Shown in pieces: positions 9,223 to 17,394 of a stretch of DNA of 52,548 bases. A program made the translations under genes and the position numbers. Under the pieces are notes generated by a model. It was not told the DNA's origin and searched no databases. It worked only from the letters and a program-made list of their open reading frames with translations. Source of the stretch: Clostridia bacterium (GTDB lineage Bacteria > Bacillota > Clostridia > Oscillospirales > Acutalibacteraceae); the NCBI GenBank assembly GCA_017502085.1, contig JAFVVQ010000005.1, positions 1-52,548 of the forward strand. The letters are read 5' to 3'. How positions within the stretch are numbered: position 1 is the first letter of the stretch; the number at the start of each line of letters is the position of its first letter.

Positions 9223-10356
9223 TCAACCTCCAAAATTGTTTATAAGATATTTTACCAGTAAAGCGATTGCAGTGACACCTGCGATACCGCCTACCGCATA
9301 ACCGACAATGTGCATAAACAGACTCTGCCTGTCTGTGAAGTTTCTGAGAATCGGTCCGAGACTTTCGCACTTGAGACCGAATTGTTTGAAACGTTTGAGT
9401 TCGTGAGTGAATTTTTCGGGATTTTTCTCGTCGATTGTAACAAGTCTGACACAGCTTCTGCATCCGTCGGTGTATGCTCTGAAGCCTGCTGTCCTGTGCT
9501 GAGCAAGGAAAATACCGTCTGTCCAGCCCGAAAAATCGTTGAGATGGTCGTGACCGAAGAATGCTCCGAGAATACCGCCGACCTTTTTCCAGCTTTCGAA
9601 CTGACCGCTGTTGACGTCGGGGGAGCAGGGCCCTTCTCCGACAACATCCTGAACGCCGTCTTTGCCGACGTACCACGTGTCTTTCTTTGTGTTATAGCCC
9701 CTTACCGCAACGGGAAGCTCCCAGAATTTTGCTTTTCTGAGCAGATTATATTCTTCGGGAACGGGCGTGTGCTGAAAAACGAACGAGGGCATCGGTTTCC
9801 CGCCGTTGAGTTCCTTCAGCTTTTCGCACTCCGATTCGAACCATTTTATCTGATCCTCGTGAACGAAGTCGTAGTGAGAAATCTCTCTGTTTTCGTGACA
9901 GTTGTTTGAGTCGATGAACCACAGACAGAAAACAGGCTTTTCACCGTCGGAAGAATAAATCAGTTCCTTGAAATTTGCGTTGCCTGTAATTTCGGCGGGA
10001 GCATCGTTTCTTGTGAGACAGTTTTCAATTTTTTCGTAGATGGCTACGATTTCATCCTCGTGACCGTGGTCGTGTTCGTGGTTGCCGAGAATGGCGGCAA
10101 CGGGAATGTTGCGCTCGGTTATGGGAGAAACAACCGCACGGAGCATCTCCTCAAACTGTGCAGGATTATCGGCGATACAGTCAGTGTTGCAATTATCACC
10201 GAGAAGAACGCACAAATCGGGTTCATATTCATCGAGAGCCGCAATCATAAGCTTCTTCATATCCCTGAATCGGGGATTCGTTTTGTAATCCGTATGTTCA
10301 TGGATATCACCGAACAGAAGAATTTTGAATTTTCCGTTGTTGAATTTAAGTTTCAT
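9223..10356 (-). CDS. Metallophosphoesterase with C-terminal membrane anchor
   Basis: Calcineurin-like phosphoesterase fold with all metal-binding motifs: LFGDIHEHTD, LLGDNCN, ILGNHEHD, FQHTP and FFGHDHLNDF. It probably cleaves a phosphate ester in the cytoplasm; the substrate is unknown. There is no signal peptide, but the last 25 or so residues form a hydrophobic helix (VGGIAGVTAIALLVKYLI), suggesting a tail-anchored enzyme on the inner face of the membrane. The start at 10356 is chosen because AAGGTG lies at the right distance; a longer reading from TTG 10386 would overlap the upstream gene. It lies in the yfcC-like...trkH operon. Confidence 0.87.
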   Translation of the reverse strand: MKLKFNNGKFKILLFGDIHEHTDYKTNPRFRDMKKLMIAALDEYEPDLCVLLGDNCNTDCIADNPAQFEEMLRAVVSPITERNIPVAAILGNHEHDHGHEDEIVAIYEKIENCLTRNDAPAEITGNANFKELIYSSDGEKPVFCLWFIDSNNCHENREISHYDFVHEDQIKWFESECEKLKELNGGKPMPSFVFQHTPVPEEYNLLRKAKFWELPVAVRGYNTKKDTWYVGKDGVQDVVGEGPCSPDVNSGQFESWKKVGGILGAFFGHDHLNDFSGWTDGIFLAQHRTAGFRAYTDGCRSCVRLVTIDEKNPEKFTHELKRFKQFGLKCESLGPILRNFTDRQSLFMHIVGYAVGGIAGVTAIALLVKYLINNFGG

Positions 10357-10366
10357 ATTGTTCACC

Positions 10367-11824
10367 TTATGAGTAGTTGACAGCAACGGCGATAAGCATA
10401 AGCGCTATTGAAAGAATGCCCTCAAGAGCGAAGAGTTTCCATGAAAACTTAAGCCACTTGCCGTATGAAATGTTTACGAGACCGATTGCGATAATCATAA
10501 TACCGCTTGTGGGGTAAAGCAGATTCGTGAAGCCATCGCTCAGGCAGAATGTGAGAACAACACTCTGGTCTGTTACACCGACCATTTCTGCAAGGGGAAG
10601 GATAATCGGCATAATGAGGAATGCTTTTGCGGTGCTGCTTCCGACAAAGAATTCAAGAAAAACAATGAAAGCGAAAAGCAGCAGTATTGCGGCGTAGGGT
10701 GATACTCCGTTGATAAGATTATATACAAAATTCAGGATTGTGTGGATGATATTTCCTTCATCAAGTATGTAGGTGATGGCGAGGATGATTACGATAATAG
10801 GCACGATGGGCGCAACCGTTTTAATGCCTTCACCGAAAGTTCTGAGAAGCTGTTTGCCTTTAACACCCGATAAGATTCCTGCCAGAACACCTCCGGTAAA
10901 GAAGAGGATACCCATTCCTCCCATTGAAAGAGCACCCGACAAACCGAAAACATAGTCTGCAATGATGCAGAGAATTACGCTGGCAAGACAGATGAGGAAT
11001 GCGAAAGTTGCTTTTCTGACCTTTGCATCATTTAAAATTGCAACGCCGTCGTCAAGACTGTATCTTTCGCGAAGTGCTATATCCGATTCGTAGCAGATTG
11101 ATTTTTTTGGATTTTTTTCAATTCTTTTTGCATAAGCCGTCATAAAACCTGCGAGAACAAGATAAACTGCGATAAAGACTATAATTCTGAAGCCCGTGCC
11201 TGAAAACGGCTCGAGTTCCGCAAGTTTCTGAACCGTAAGAACGTTGAACGGATTGAACGTTGCCGCGGTGTAGCCGAATCCGATTGCAATAAGGCTCATG
11301 CCGAGACCGACGAAGGAGTCCCATCCGAGAGCCAATGAAATGGCAACTGCAATCGGTACCAGTGTGACGGATTCTTCGAGGATACCCGCCGTTGAGCTTA
11401 AAAGCATGCAAGCGAGAATCATAAGGTTTAGCAGAAGATATTTTTTGTTTTTGAACTTCTGCGTTATGGTTACCATTATATATTTCAGAACGTTGCATTT
11501 ATCCAGAATAAGAAACGTTCCGCCGACAAGAGTAATCAGAACGATAATCAGACCGCCCGTGAGAGCCGTTTCCGTTCCGAAAACGAGAATGGGAGCAAGT
11601 ATGATTTTCCATATCGGAAGTTTTTCGTCAATTTCCGTATAAGTGCCGGGGATAATGGCTTCTTTGCCGTCACTGTTGATCATTGTCTGGTATTCACCGG
11701 TAGGCAGAACCTGAGTAAGAATACCTGCAAAAGCCATAACCGCAGCGAGGAGAATACAGATAATTACGATGGTCTTTTTGTCTATTTTCAGACCCGCTTG
11801 CTTGTTTTCTGTGTTTTTCGCCAA
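10367..11824 (-). CDS. YfcC/DcuC-like carrier (C4-dicarboxylate or basic amino-acid type)
   Basis: Membrane carrier of 485 residues with about 12-13 helices, in the YfcC / C4-dicarboxylate anaerobic carrier group of the ion-transporter superfamily. Family marks are the N-terminal ILTQVLPTGEYQ block, the GWDSFVGLGMSLIAIGFG segment with ATFNPFNV, and the late FVGSSTAKAFLIMPI and LYPTSGIMIIAIGL motifs. Relatives move dicarboxylates, amino acids or short peptides, so the substrate is open. It is the first gene of a five-gene operon ending with trkH, with a good promoter at 11849-11877. Confidence 0.85.
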   Translation of the reverse strand: MAKNTENKQAGLKIDKKTIVIICILLAAVMAFAGILTQVLPTGEYQTMINSDGKEAIIPGTYTEIDEKLPIWKIILAPILVFGTETALTGGLIIVLITLVGGTFLILDKCNVLKYIMVTITQKFKNKKYLLLNLMILACMLLSSTAGILEESVTLVPIAVAISLALGWDSFVGLGMSLIAIGFGYTAATFNPFNVLTVQKLAELEPFSGTGFRIIVFIAVYLVLAGFMTAYAKRIEKNPKKSICYESDIALRERYSLDDGVAILNDAKVRKATFAFLICLASVILCIIADYVFGLSGALSMGGMGILFFTGGVLAGILSGVKGKQLLRTFGEGIKTVAPIVPIIVIILAITYILDEGNIIHTILNFVYNLINGVSPYAAILLLFAFIVFLEFFVGSSTAKAFLIMPIILPLAEMVGVTDQSVVLTFCLSDGFTNLLYPTSGIMIIAIGLVNISYGKWLKFSWKLFALEGILSIALMLIAVAVNYS

Positions 11825-11848
11825 TCAAATCATCCTTTCACTGCGGGT

Positions 11849-11877
11849 ATTGTATCATAATTATACTTTTATTTCAA
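11849..11877 (-). promoter_or_regulatory. Sigma-A promoter of the yfcC-like...trkH operon
   Basis: Minus-strand TTGAAA (11872-11877), exactly 17 bases, then TACAAT (11849-11854), 25 bases before the start codon. No other comparable promoter was seen further down the operon. Confidence 0.7.
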
Positions 11878-11907
11878 TAATTTTAAAAATAATTATACAA
11901 ATACAGG

Positions 11908-11936
11908 TTGTATATTACATCTATTTATGTTAAACT
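11908..11936 (+). promoter_or_regulatory. Weak candidate promoter for the lipase-like gene
   Basis: TTGTAT (11908-11913) and TAAACT (11931-11936) with a 17-base spacer, about 40 bases before the chosen start. Matches are only partial. Confidence 0.35.
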
Positions 11937-11975
11937 GATTAAAAAGGCATTCAGCCGTAAAAAGGAATGATTGAT

Positions 11976-13520
11976 TTGAAAAAAATTATTGCAGTTATTG
12001 TCACACTTGCTATGGTTTTTTCTCTCGCCGCGCCTGCCGCATTTGCGGTTGACGGAAAATGTGCCTGCGGAGAAAATCCCATAATTTACGTTGGTCCTCT
12101 CGGCAACTCGGATATTTACGAAAATCCGAATACCGATGAAGAAAGAACACTTTTCAGACCCTCCACGGGCTCGATAATCACACTTGTTCTGAAGCTTCTC
12201 CCTGCACTTCCCGCACTTCTGCTTTTTCAGAATTATGACAGCTTCGGAGATGCACTCATAGATGCCGTTTACGGTGCATTCGGCGCGATGGCTCTCGACG
12301 GCAACGGCGATTCCGCAAAAAACGTTGCGGTCAAACCCGATGATCTTCCTACCGACCCCACTCACGGTAAGGGTTATGACTATTATTTCAGCTATGACTG
12401 GCGTCTTGACCCTATTGAGATTGCGGGTCAGCTTGATGCTTTTGTTAAGCACGTCAAGACTCTTACGGGTCACGATAAGGTCAACTTCCGTGCATCGTCA
12501 ATGGGCGGTGTTGTTACGATGGCTTATTTCCATGAATACGGCTATGCTGACGTTGACGCCTGTATTTTCCAGTGCTGCCCGATTCTCGGCACAGACGTTG
12601 CGGGTGACCTTCTGAGCAGAAAACTTGCTCTTGACTCGAAGGCACTCCTCGACTACGCATCCGACGGTATTCCTCCCTTCGATTTCGGCGGAGCCGCACT
12701 CAACGTTCTTTTCGACGTGCTTTATTACAGCGGTCTTGTTGATGCAGTTTACAGTTTTGCCGGCAAGCTCCTCGACAATCTTCAGGAAAGAGTATTCGAT
12801 GAACTCCTCACTCCCGTTTTCGGTACACTTCTCGGCCTCTGGTCTTTCGTGCCTGATTCGGCATATGAGGAAGCAAAGAAAATTAACCTCGATCCCAAGA
12901 CTCAGGCAGGTCTTATCGCAAAGGCTGATTACTATCACTATGAAGTTCAGTGCAATGCCGAAGAAATCCTCAACGATGCGATGGATAACGGTGTCAGAGT
13001 TATGATTGTTGCGGGTTACGATATTCAGAGAACTCCTCTCGTTGAGAATATGAATAATAACAGCGACGCAACTGTTGATACAAAATACGCATCTGCGGGT
13101 GCAACCGTTGCTCTTCTCGGCGAAACACTCGGCGAAGGCTATCAGCAGAAGAACTGCGATTGCGGTCACAACCACGTTTCACCCGATGGAGTTATCGATG
13201 CATCAACCTGCATTCTTCCCGAACATACCTGGTTCATTAAGGGAATGCTTCATTCCAACTGCCACGACGGTATAATGGAAATGTATAACTGGTTTATGTA
13301 TTCGGGCGAAGACTGTGACGTATGGTCAAATCCCGCGTTTACACAGTTCATTGAGAACGATAAGCCCAACCTCAGAATCAAAGCAATGGGCAACTTTGCA
13401 GAGGGTGCCGAAAAGCCGACCTATGAAGCAGGCAACTCGTTCTACGACAAATATTCAAAATATGCCGCACCTGTTTTCAATGCAATTACAGGAGTGCTTG
13501 ATAAGTTTATGGCGGCATAA
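11976..13520 (+). CDS. Secreted alpha/beta-hydrolase, lipase/esterase-like
   Basis: Exported protein of 514 residues. From the TTG at 11976 it begins MKKIIAVIVTLAMVF and has a signal peptide cleaved near AAFA. The ATG at 11967 is rejected because AAAGGA touches it, while it sits 9 bases before the TTG. The nucleophile elbow reads RASSMGGVV, an A-x-S-x-G version of the lipase motif around residue 176. A likely acid lies in NSDATVDTKYAS, which resembles the DGTVP-SA block of LCAT/PGAP1-type lipases, and a late His is in MLHSNCHDG. Cys pairs (CACG; NCDCGHNH) may form disulfides or bind metal. The substrate is unknown. It is a single gene with its own terminator. Confidence 0.75.
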   Translation: MKKIIAVIVTLAMVFSLAAPAAFAVDGKCACGENPIIYVGPLGNSDIYENPNTDEERTLFRPSTGSIITLVLKLLPALPALLLFQNYDSFGDALIDAVYGAFGAMALDGNGDSAKNVAVKPDDLPTDPTHGKGYDYYFSYDWRLDPIEIAGQLDAFVKHVKTLTGHDKVNFRASSMGGVVTMAYFHEYGYADVDACIFQCCPILGTDVAGDLLSRKLALDSKALLDYASDGIPPFDFGGAALNVLFDVLYYSGLVDAVYSFAGKLLDNLQERVFDELLTPVFGTLLGLWSFVPDSAYEEAKKINLDPKTQAGLIAKADYYHYEVQCNAEEILNDAMDNGVRVMIVAGYDIQRTPLVENMNNNSDATVDTKYASAGATVALLGETLGEGYQQKNCDCGHNHVSPDGVIDASTCILPEHTWFIKGMLHSNCHDGIMEMYNWFMYSGEDCDVWSNPAFTQFIENDKPNLRIKAMGNFAEGAEKPTYEAGNSFYDKYSKYAAPVFNAITGVLDKFMAA

Positions 13521-13544
13521 AAAATAAATAAACGCAAAAAATAA

Positions 13545-13579
13545 TCGGGAGACCTTGACGGGTCTCCCGAAATTTTTTT
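13545..13579 (+). terminator. Terminator of the lipase-like gene
   Basis: A 10-bp stem (TCGGGAGACC / GGTCTCCCGA) with a short loop is followed by AATTTTTTTG. It lies 25 bases after the stop. Confidence 0.88.
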
Positions 13580-13592
13580 GTGCGGTGATATT

Positions 13593-14294
13593 TTGAATAA
13601 ACAGATAAGAGCAGATGCAAAGATTATTCTCAGAAAAAGGAAAAAAAGAATATCTTCGGTTATTTTTTCGCTCCTTGCAACGTTGTGCGGGTATGTGGTT
13701 ATACGTCTTTTTGTTGCAGGCAGACCGTATGCCTTTGCGATCGGATTGATATTCGGTGTTGCTTATATTACAGTCAAAATATGCCTGAACCACCGTCTGC
13801 AGGTACAGATGATTATGCTCACACGGAATACCGACAAACCTGAAATCAGACCGTCGGAGTACGTGCGCAGCATGGTGCTTTCAGCGGCTCTTTTTATTCT
13901 GAAATCATTGGAATTACTTGCTTTTGAGTTTGTACCGACAGTAATTATTCTTCTTTTGTTTGCGGTAATCAATATGAATGCGATAAGCTTGAAATTCTGC
14001 GTTATTGTTCTTTGCGGAGCGGTTTTAACGGCACTTTCGGGAATGATTTTTTATCTTTTTTCTGTGCAGAAATATGCGAAAGCTCCCTTTTATCTTGCGG
14101 CATATCCGCAATTGACCGTTGGAGATTGCATCAGATTCAGCATAAATAATTCCGATAAAAAAGCAGCGGATCTGCTTCGCTTCAAGCTTGGATTCCTTCA
14201 TTGGATTCCGCTTTGCGCCGCAATATTTCCGCTGTTATATTTTGTTCCTTATTATAAACAGAGCTTAACGTGTAAATTTATACGGGAATCTTGA
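13593..14294 (+). CDS. Unknown membrane protein, weakly DUF975-like
   Basis: A 233-residue hydrophobic protein with about five or six membrane helices and a very basic N terminus (KIILRKRKKR). The C-terminal part (LLRFKLGFLHWIPLC, then FVPYYKQSLTCKF) resembles the end of DUF975-type membrane proteins, but the match is weak and no function is claimed. The start at TTG 13593 is preferred over TTG 13578 because GGTGAT lies just upstream. It follows a strong terminator by 13 bases with no clear promoter, and its 3' end overlaps the opposite-strand yhcH-like gene by 17 bases, so expression may be low. Confidence 0.6.
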   Translation: MNKQIRADAKIILRKRKKRISSVIFSLLATLCGYVVIRLFVAGRPYAFAIGLIFGVAYITVKICLNHRLQVQMIMLTRNTDKPEIRPSEYVRSMVLSAALFILKSLELLAFEFVPTVIILLLFAVINMNAISLKFCVIVLCGAVLTALSGMIFYLFSVQKYAKAPFYLAAYPQLTVGDCIRFSINNSDKKAADLLRFKLGFLHWIPLCAAIFPLLYFVPYYKQSLTCKFIRES

Positions 14295-14718
14295 ATACTG
14301 CCTTTTTAATGCTGTTGCTTGTGAGTCTGACGCAAGGCTTGTGAGCATCCTGAGGCGCTAGAAAAACGAAGGTGCCTGCCTCGAGCGCAACGCTTGTGCT
14401 CTCGCAATTCTGTGCAGTGAAAAACTCGATATCGGGCTTGTAGCCGCTTGATTCCATTGCTTCGCTTGTAGGGATTACTTCGATTGTTTCATTGCCCGTG
14501 ATTGCATACTGCACGTCGTGGAAATTTCTGTGTGCTTCGAATTTATCGTTGCCCGCAGGCTCATATTCAGCGATGCTGACCTTAACACCGTTGCCCACGT
14601 CATAGCTTCCGCAGGGGAGTGCGGCAAAATCGTTCTCTTCGATGAATTTAGCCATATCGTCAAAGTGTGAATTGAATGCCGAATAGAGTTTGAGGTTTTC
14701 AATTTTGTCAAATATCAT
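14278..14718 (-). CDS. YhcH/YjgK/YiaL family protein
   Basis: A 146-residue cupin-fold protein of the DUF386 family, whose members sit in sialic acid, gulonate and other sugar-catabolic loci and bind a metal. The conserved centre is visible: FEAHRNFHDVQYAITGNE with three histidine/glutamate candidates, EYEPAGNDKF before it, and FVFLAPQDAHKPC near the end. It is divergent from the GH30 glycosidase gene with facing promoters, which fits a role in handling a sugar released by that enzyme. The exact reaction is not established from sequence. Confidence 0.9.
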   Translation of the reverse strand: MIFDKIENLKLYSAFNSHFDDMAKFIEENDFAALPCGSYDVGNGVKVSIAEYEPAGNDKFEAHRNFHDVQYAITGNETIEVIPTSEAMESSGYKPDIEFFTAQNCESTSVALEAGTFVFLAPQDAHKPCVRLTSNSIKKAVFKIPV

Positions 14719-14743
14719 TGTGCAACCATCCTTTCTTATCTTA

Positions 14744-14771
14744 ATTTTAATCCGTCAGACGAAAAAGTCAA
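14744..14771 (-). promoter_or_regulatory. Sigma-A promoter for the yhcH-like gene
   Basis: Minus-strand TTGACT (14766-14771), 16 bases, then TAAAAT (14744-14749). It lies back to back with the GH30 promoter, 26 bases away. Confidence 0.6.
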
Positions 14772-14797
14772 TGCATATTTTTAATTTAGCTATGTTG

Positions 14798-14826
14798 TTG
14801 ACACAAAAAATAGCTTATGCTAAAAT
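14798..14826 (+). promoter_or_regulatory. Strong sigma-A promoter for the GH30 gene
   Basis: A perfect TTGACA (14798-14803), exactly 17 bases, then TAAAAT (14821-14826). Two related half-sites, TAGCTATG (14787-14794) and TAGCTTATG (14811-14819), flank the -35. The second extends to the inverted repeat TAGC-ttat-GCTA, overlapping the -10, and is a possible operator. Confidence 0.75.
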
Positions 14827-14853
14827 CAAAAAAAGGAAAGGGGAGGTTGTTTT

Positions 14854-16269
14854 TTGATAAAAAAATTAATCTGCATTATTCTTGCTGCGCTGCAGACGTT
14901 GATTTTCAATATGTTTACAAAAAACGAAGACATCCAGACTATTGGTGTGATAGATTTTGAAAGATATCAGACCTTCGAGGGATTCGGCACAAGCTCGTGT
15001 TGGTGGTCGCAGAATATAAGCGATGAGGAAACGGCAAAAGAAATTGCCCGTCTGCTTTATGATGACGAAACGGGTCTCGGACTCGATATATACCGCTATA
15101 ATATAGGAGGCGGCGAGCACGATAATCCCGATTGCCGCATATGGGATACATCCCGACGAACCGAAAGTTTTTACGTTTTCAACGAAGAAACGGGTGTATA
15201 CGAATACGATTTCACAAGAGATGCCAATGCGAGAAGAATGCTTGATTACGCCGTCGAATACGGCGCAAAGGAAGTAATCCTTTTCTGTAACAGTCCGCAT
15301 TTTTCGATGACCCGAAGCGGCCACGCTTCGGGAGGACTCGAAACCAACGTTTCCAATCTCCCGAAAGAAAACTATGCGGCATTTGTCGATTACGTACTGA
15401 CGATTGCGGATTGGTTTGTTTCTCAAGGATATCCCGTCACCGCAATTTCGCCCATTAATGAGCCTCAATGGAGCTGGGGTGGTGAATGGGTCGGTCAGGA
15501 GGGCTGTCACTATACCGCCGATGAAACCGTTGAAGTGCTTGAAATGTTTGCTCTTGAGATGCAGAAAAGGGGATGCGGCTATAAGCTCAGCGGACCCGAA
15601 AGCGGTCAGTTGACCGAGGAATATTTTGACTATATCGATAAGTTTTTTGCAAGTGAAATACTTAATGATTTCTGCGATTCAATCAGTGCTCACAGCTACT
15701 GGATTGATAACAATTGGTGGGCAAAATCCGCTTTTGCCGAGAAAATGGAAAATCAGTATCCCGATAAAAAGTTTGAGATGAGCGAATGGTGCGAGCTCCC
15801 GATGACCCTCGACCCGAATACAATTGAAAGCGGACTCCGTATGGCAAACGTAATTATGCAGGATTTATCCTGGATGAATGCGGTTTCGTGGCAAAGCTGG
15901 ACCGCTGTCAACGGTGACGGAGTGCTTGATATTGTCAACGGTGAACTCGTTGAATACAGCCGCTACTATGCCTATAAGCAATTCTCTGCATTTATAAAAC
16001 CGGGTATGGAAAGAGTGCGTGTCAAAAACAGTGCGGGTGATGGAAGTAAGGTTTCTGCCATTGCTTTTGCTGATAATAATCAGACGGTAATGGTTATCAT
16101 CAATAATGAAGATTTTGACCAGACCGTCGGTTTGTTCGGCAGATACGATTCGATGAAGGTTTACCGCACCGATGCGGATAATAACTGCAATGAGATTTAT
16201 TCAGGTGATAAACTTGAAAAGATTGATATAACATCCAAAAGTATAACAACAGTTGTTTTTGAAAACTAA
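14854..16269 (+). CDS. Glycoside hydrolase family 30, endo-beta-1,6-galactanase-like
   Basis: Exported or membrane-tethered retaining glycosidase of 471 residues. A hydrophobic N-terminal helix (LICIILAALQTLIFNMF) is followed by the GH30 barrel. The opening motif FEGFGTSSCWWSQ is typical of the galactanase-like branch, RYNIGGGE is conserved, acid/base Glu203 is in SPINEPQWSWGG and nucleophile Glu311 is in KFEMSEWCELP. The C-terminal beta domain ends at TSKSITTVVFEN. The TTG start is supported by GGGGAGG 8 bases upstream. It is followed after 12 bases by a Gfo/Idh/MocA oxidoreductase. The substrate (galactan, or another beta-linked glycan) is inferred from subfamily resemblance. Confidence 0.88.
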   Translation: MIKKLICIILAALQTLIFNMFTKNEDIQTIGVIDFERYQTFEGFGTSSCWWSQNISDEETAKEIARLLYDDETGLGLDIYRYNIGGGEHDNPDCRIWDTSRRTESFYVFNEETGVYEYDFTRDANARRMLDYAVEYGAKEVILFCNSPHFSMTRSGHASGGLETNVSNLPKENYAAFVDYVLTIADWFVSQGYPVTAISPINEPQWSWGGEWVGQEGCHYTADETVEVLEMFALEMQKRGCGYKLSGPESGQLTEEYFDYIDKFFASEILNDFCDSISAHSYWIDNNWWAKSAFAEKMENQYPDKKFEMSEWCELPMTLDPNTIESGLRMANVIMQDLSWMNAVSWQSWTAVNGDGVLDIVNGELVEYSRYYAYKQFSAFIKPGMERVRVKNSAGDGSKVSAIAFADNNQTVMVIINNEDFDQTVGLFGRYDSMKVYRTDADNNCNEIYSGDKLEKIDITSKSITTVVFEN

Positions 16270-16281
16270 GGAGGAATAATT

Positions 16282-17346
16282 ATGAAAAAGAAAATCAGAG
16301 TCGGTATTATCGGATGCGGCGGTATTTCGAAAGGATCGCATATGTCTGCATACGAGAAACTCGGCAAGAGAGTTGAAGTTGCAGCTCTTTGCGATATCAT
16401 TCTCGATAGAGCGGAAGAAGCGCGTGATAAGCGTTTTCCTAACGCAGATGTTTATAAAGATTATAAAGACCTTCTCAAGGATGAAAGCATTGATTACGTT
16501 GATATCTGCACCCCCAACTATCTCCATTCCATAATTGCCGTTGATGCACTCAATGCGGGTAAGCACGTGCTTTGCGAAAAGCCTGATGCAGTCAGCGTTG
16601 AGGAAGCAATGAAAATGAAAGCCGCTTCCGAGAAAAACGGTAAGAAGCTTATGGTTATCAGAAACAACAGATTCTACGGCACCTCGGCAGAAGCAAAAAA
16701 AGCAATCGCAAACGGTGATTTCGGTCAGATTTATGCAGGCCGTTGCGGTTGGATAAGACGCAGAGGTATCCCCGGTAAGGGCGGATGGTTTACCACAAAA
16801 GAGCAGTCGGGCGGCGGACCGCTTATCGACCTTGGCGTACATATGATAGACCTTGCAATCTGGCTTATGGGCAACCCCACTCCCGTGAGTGTCAGCGGTA
16901 ACACCTTCTGCAAGTTTGCGGACTGTGAGGTTATGGATTCTCCCGAAGCAAAGTTCGGCGACAAGAATGAAAACGGCACGTTTGACGTTGAAGACCTCGG
17001 AATGGGACTTATCCGTTTCGATAACGGAGCTGTGCTTCAGATTGAATTTTCATGGGCATCAAACATCAAAAAGGAATACCGTTTCGTTGAACTCAGAGGT
17101 GAAAAAGCGGGTCTTTCCTGGGTTGACGGCAAAGCCGAAATTTATTATGAAGAAAACGGCAAACAGATTGACAAGAAGGTCAAGGGAAAGCCCACACCTC
17201 ACGCACATAAAGAAAATATCAGTCATTTCCTTGACGTGCTTGAAGGCGCAGACCCCATCTTTGTTCCTCAGCAGGGCGTTGATATGATAAAGATTCTTTG
17301 TGCTATGTATGAATCCGCAAAGACAGGCAAGGAAGTCAGACTTTAA
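16282..17346 (+). CDS. Gfo/Idh/MocA family oxidoreductase
   Basis: NAD(P)-dependent sugar or sugar-derivative dehydrogenase, 354 residues. The N-terminal Rossmann motif is GIIGCGGISKGSH. The family EKP motif is in HVLCEKPDAVSVEEA, with its Lys expected at the active site. The C-terminal alpha/beta domain has GGPLIDLGVHMIDLAIWL with the usual catalytic His. It is co-transcribed with the GH30 gene 12 bases upstream and so may process the released sugar. The specific substrate is not identifiable. Confidence 0.93.
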   Translation: MKKKIRVGIIGCGGISKGSHMSAYEKLGKRVEVAALCDIILDRAEEARDKRFPNADVYKDYKDLLKDESIDYVDICTPNYLHSIIAVDALNAGKHVLCEKPDAVSVEEAMKMKAASEKNGKKLMVIRNNRFYGTSAEAKKAIANGDFGQIYAGRCGWIRRRGIPGKGGWFTTKEQSGGGPLIDLGVHMIDLAIWLMGNPTPVSVSGNTFCKFADCEVMDSPEAKFGDKNENGTFDVEDLGMGLIRFDNGAVLQIEFSWASNIKKEYRFVELRGEKAGLSWVDGKAEIYYEENGKQIDKKVKGKPTPHAHKENISHFLDVLEGADPIFVPQQGVDMIKILCAMYESAKTGKEVRL

Positions 17347-17361
17347 TTCAGGGTAAAAAAC

Positions 17362-17393
17362 AGGCAGGTAACACACGTTACCTGCCTTATTTC
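17362..17393. terminator. Bidirectional terminator between convergent genes
   Basis: An 11-bp perfect stem (AGGCAGGTAAC / GTTACCTGCCT) with a 4-base loop. The plus strand continues TATTTCTTT, and the minus strand continues into GTTTTTT. It ends the GH30-oxidoreductase unit and the amino-acid ABC operon. Confidence 0.88.
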
Positions 17394-17394
17394 T

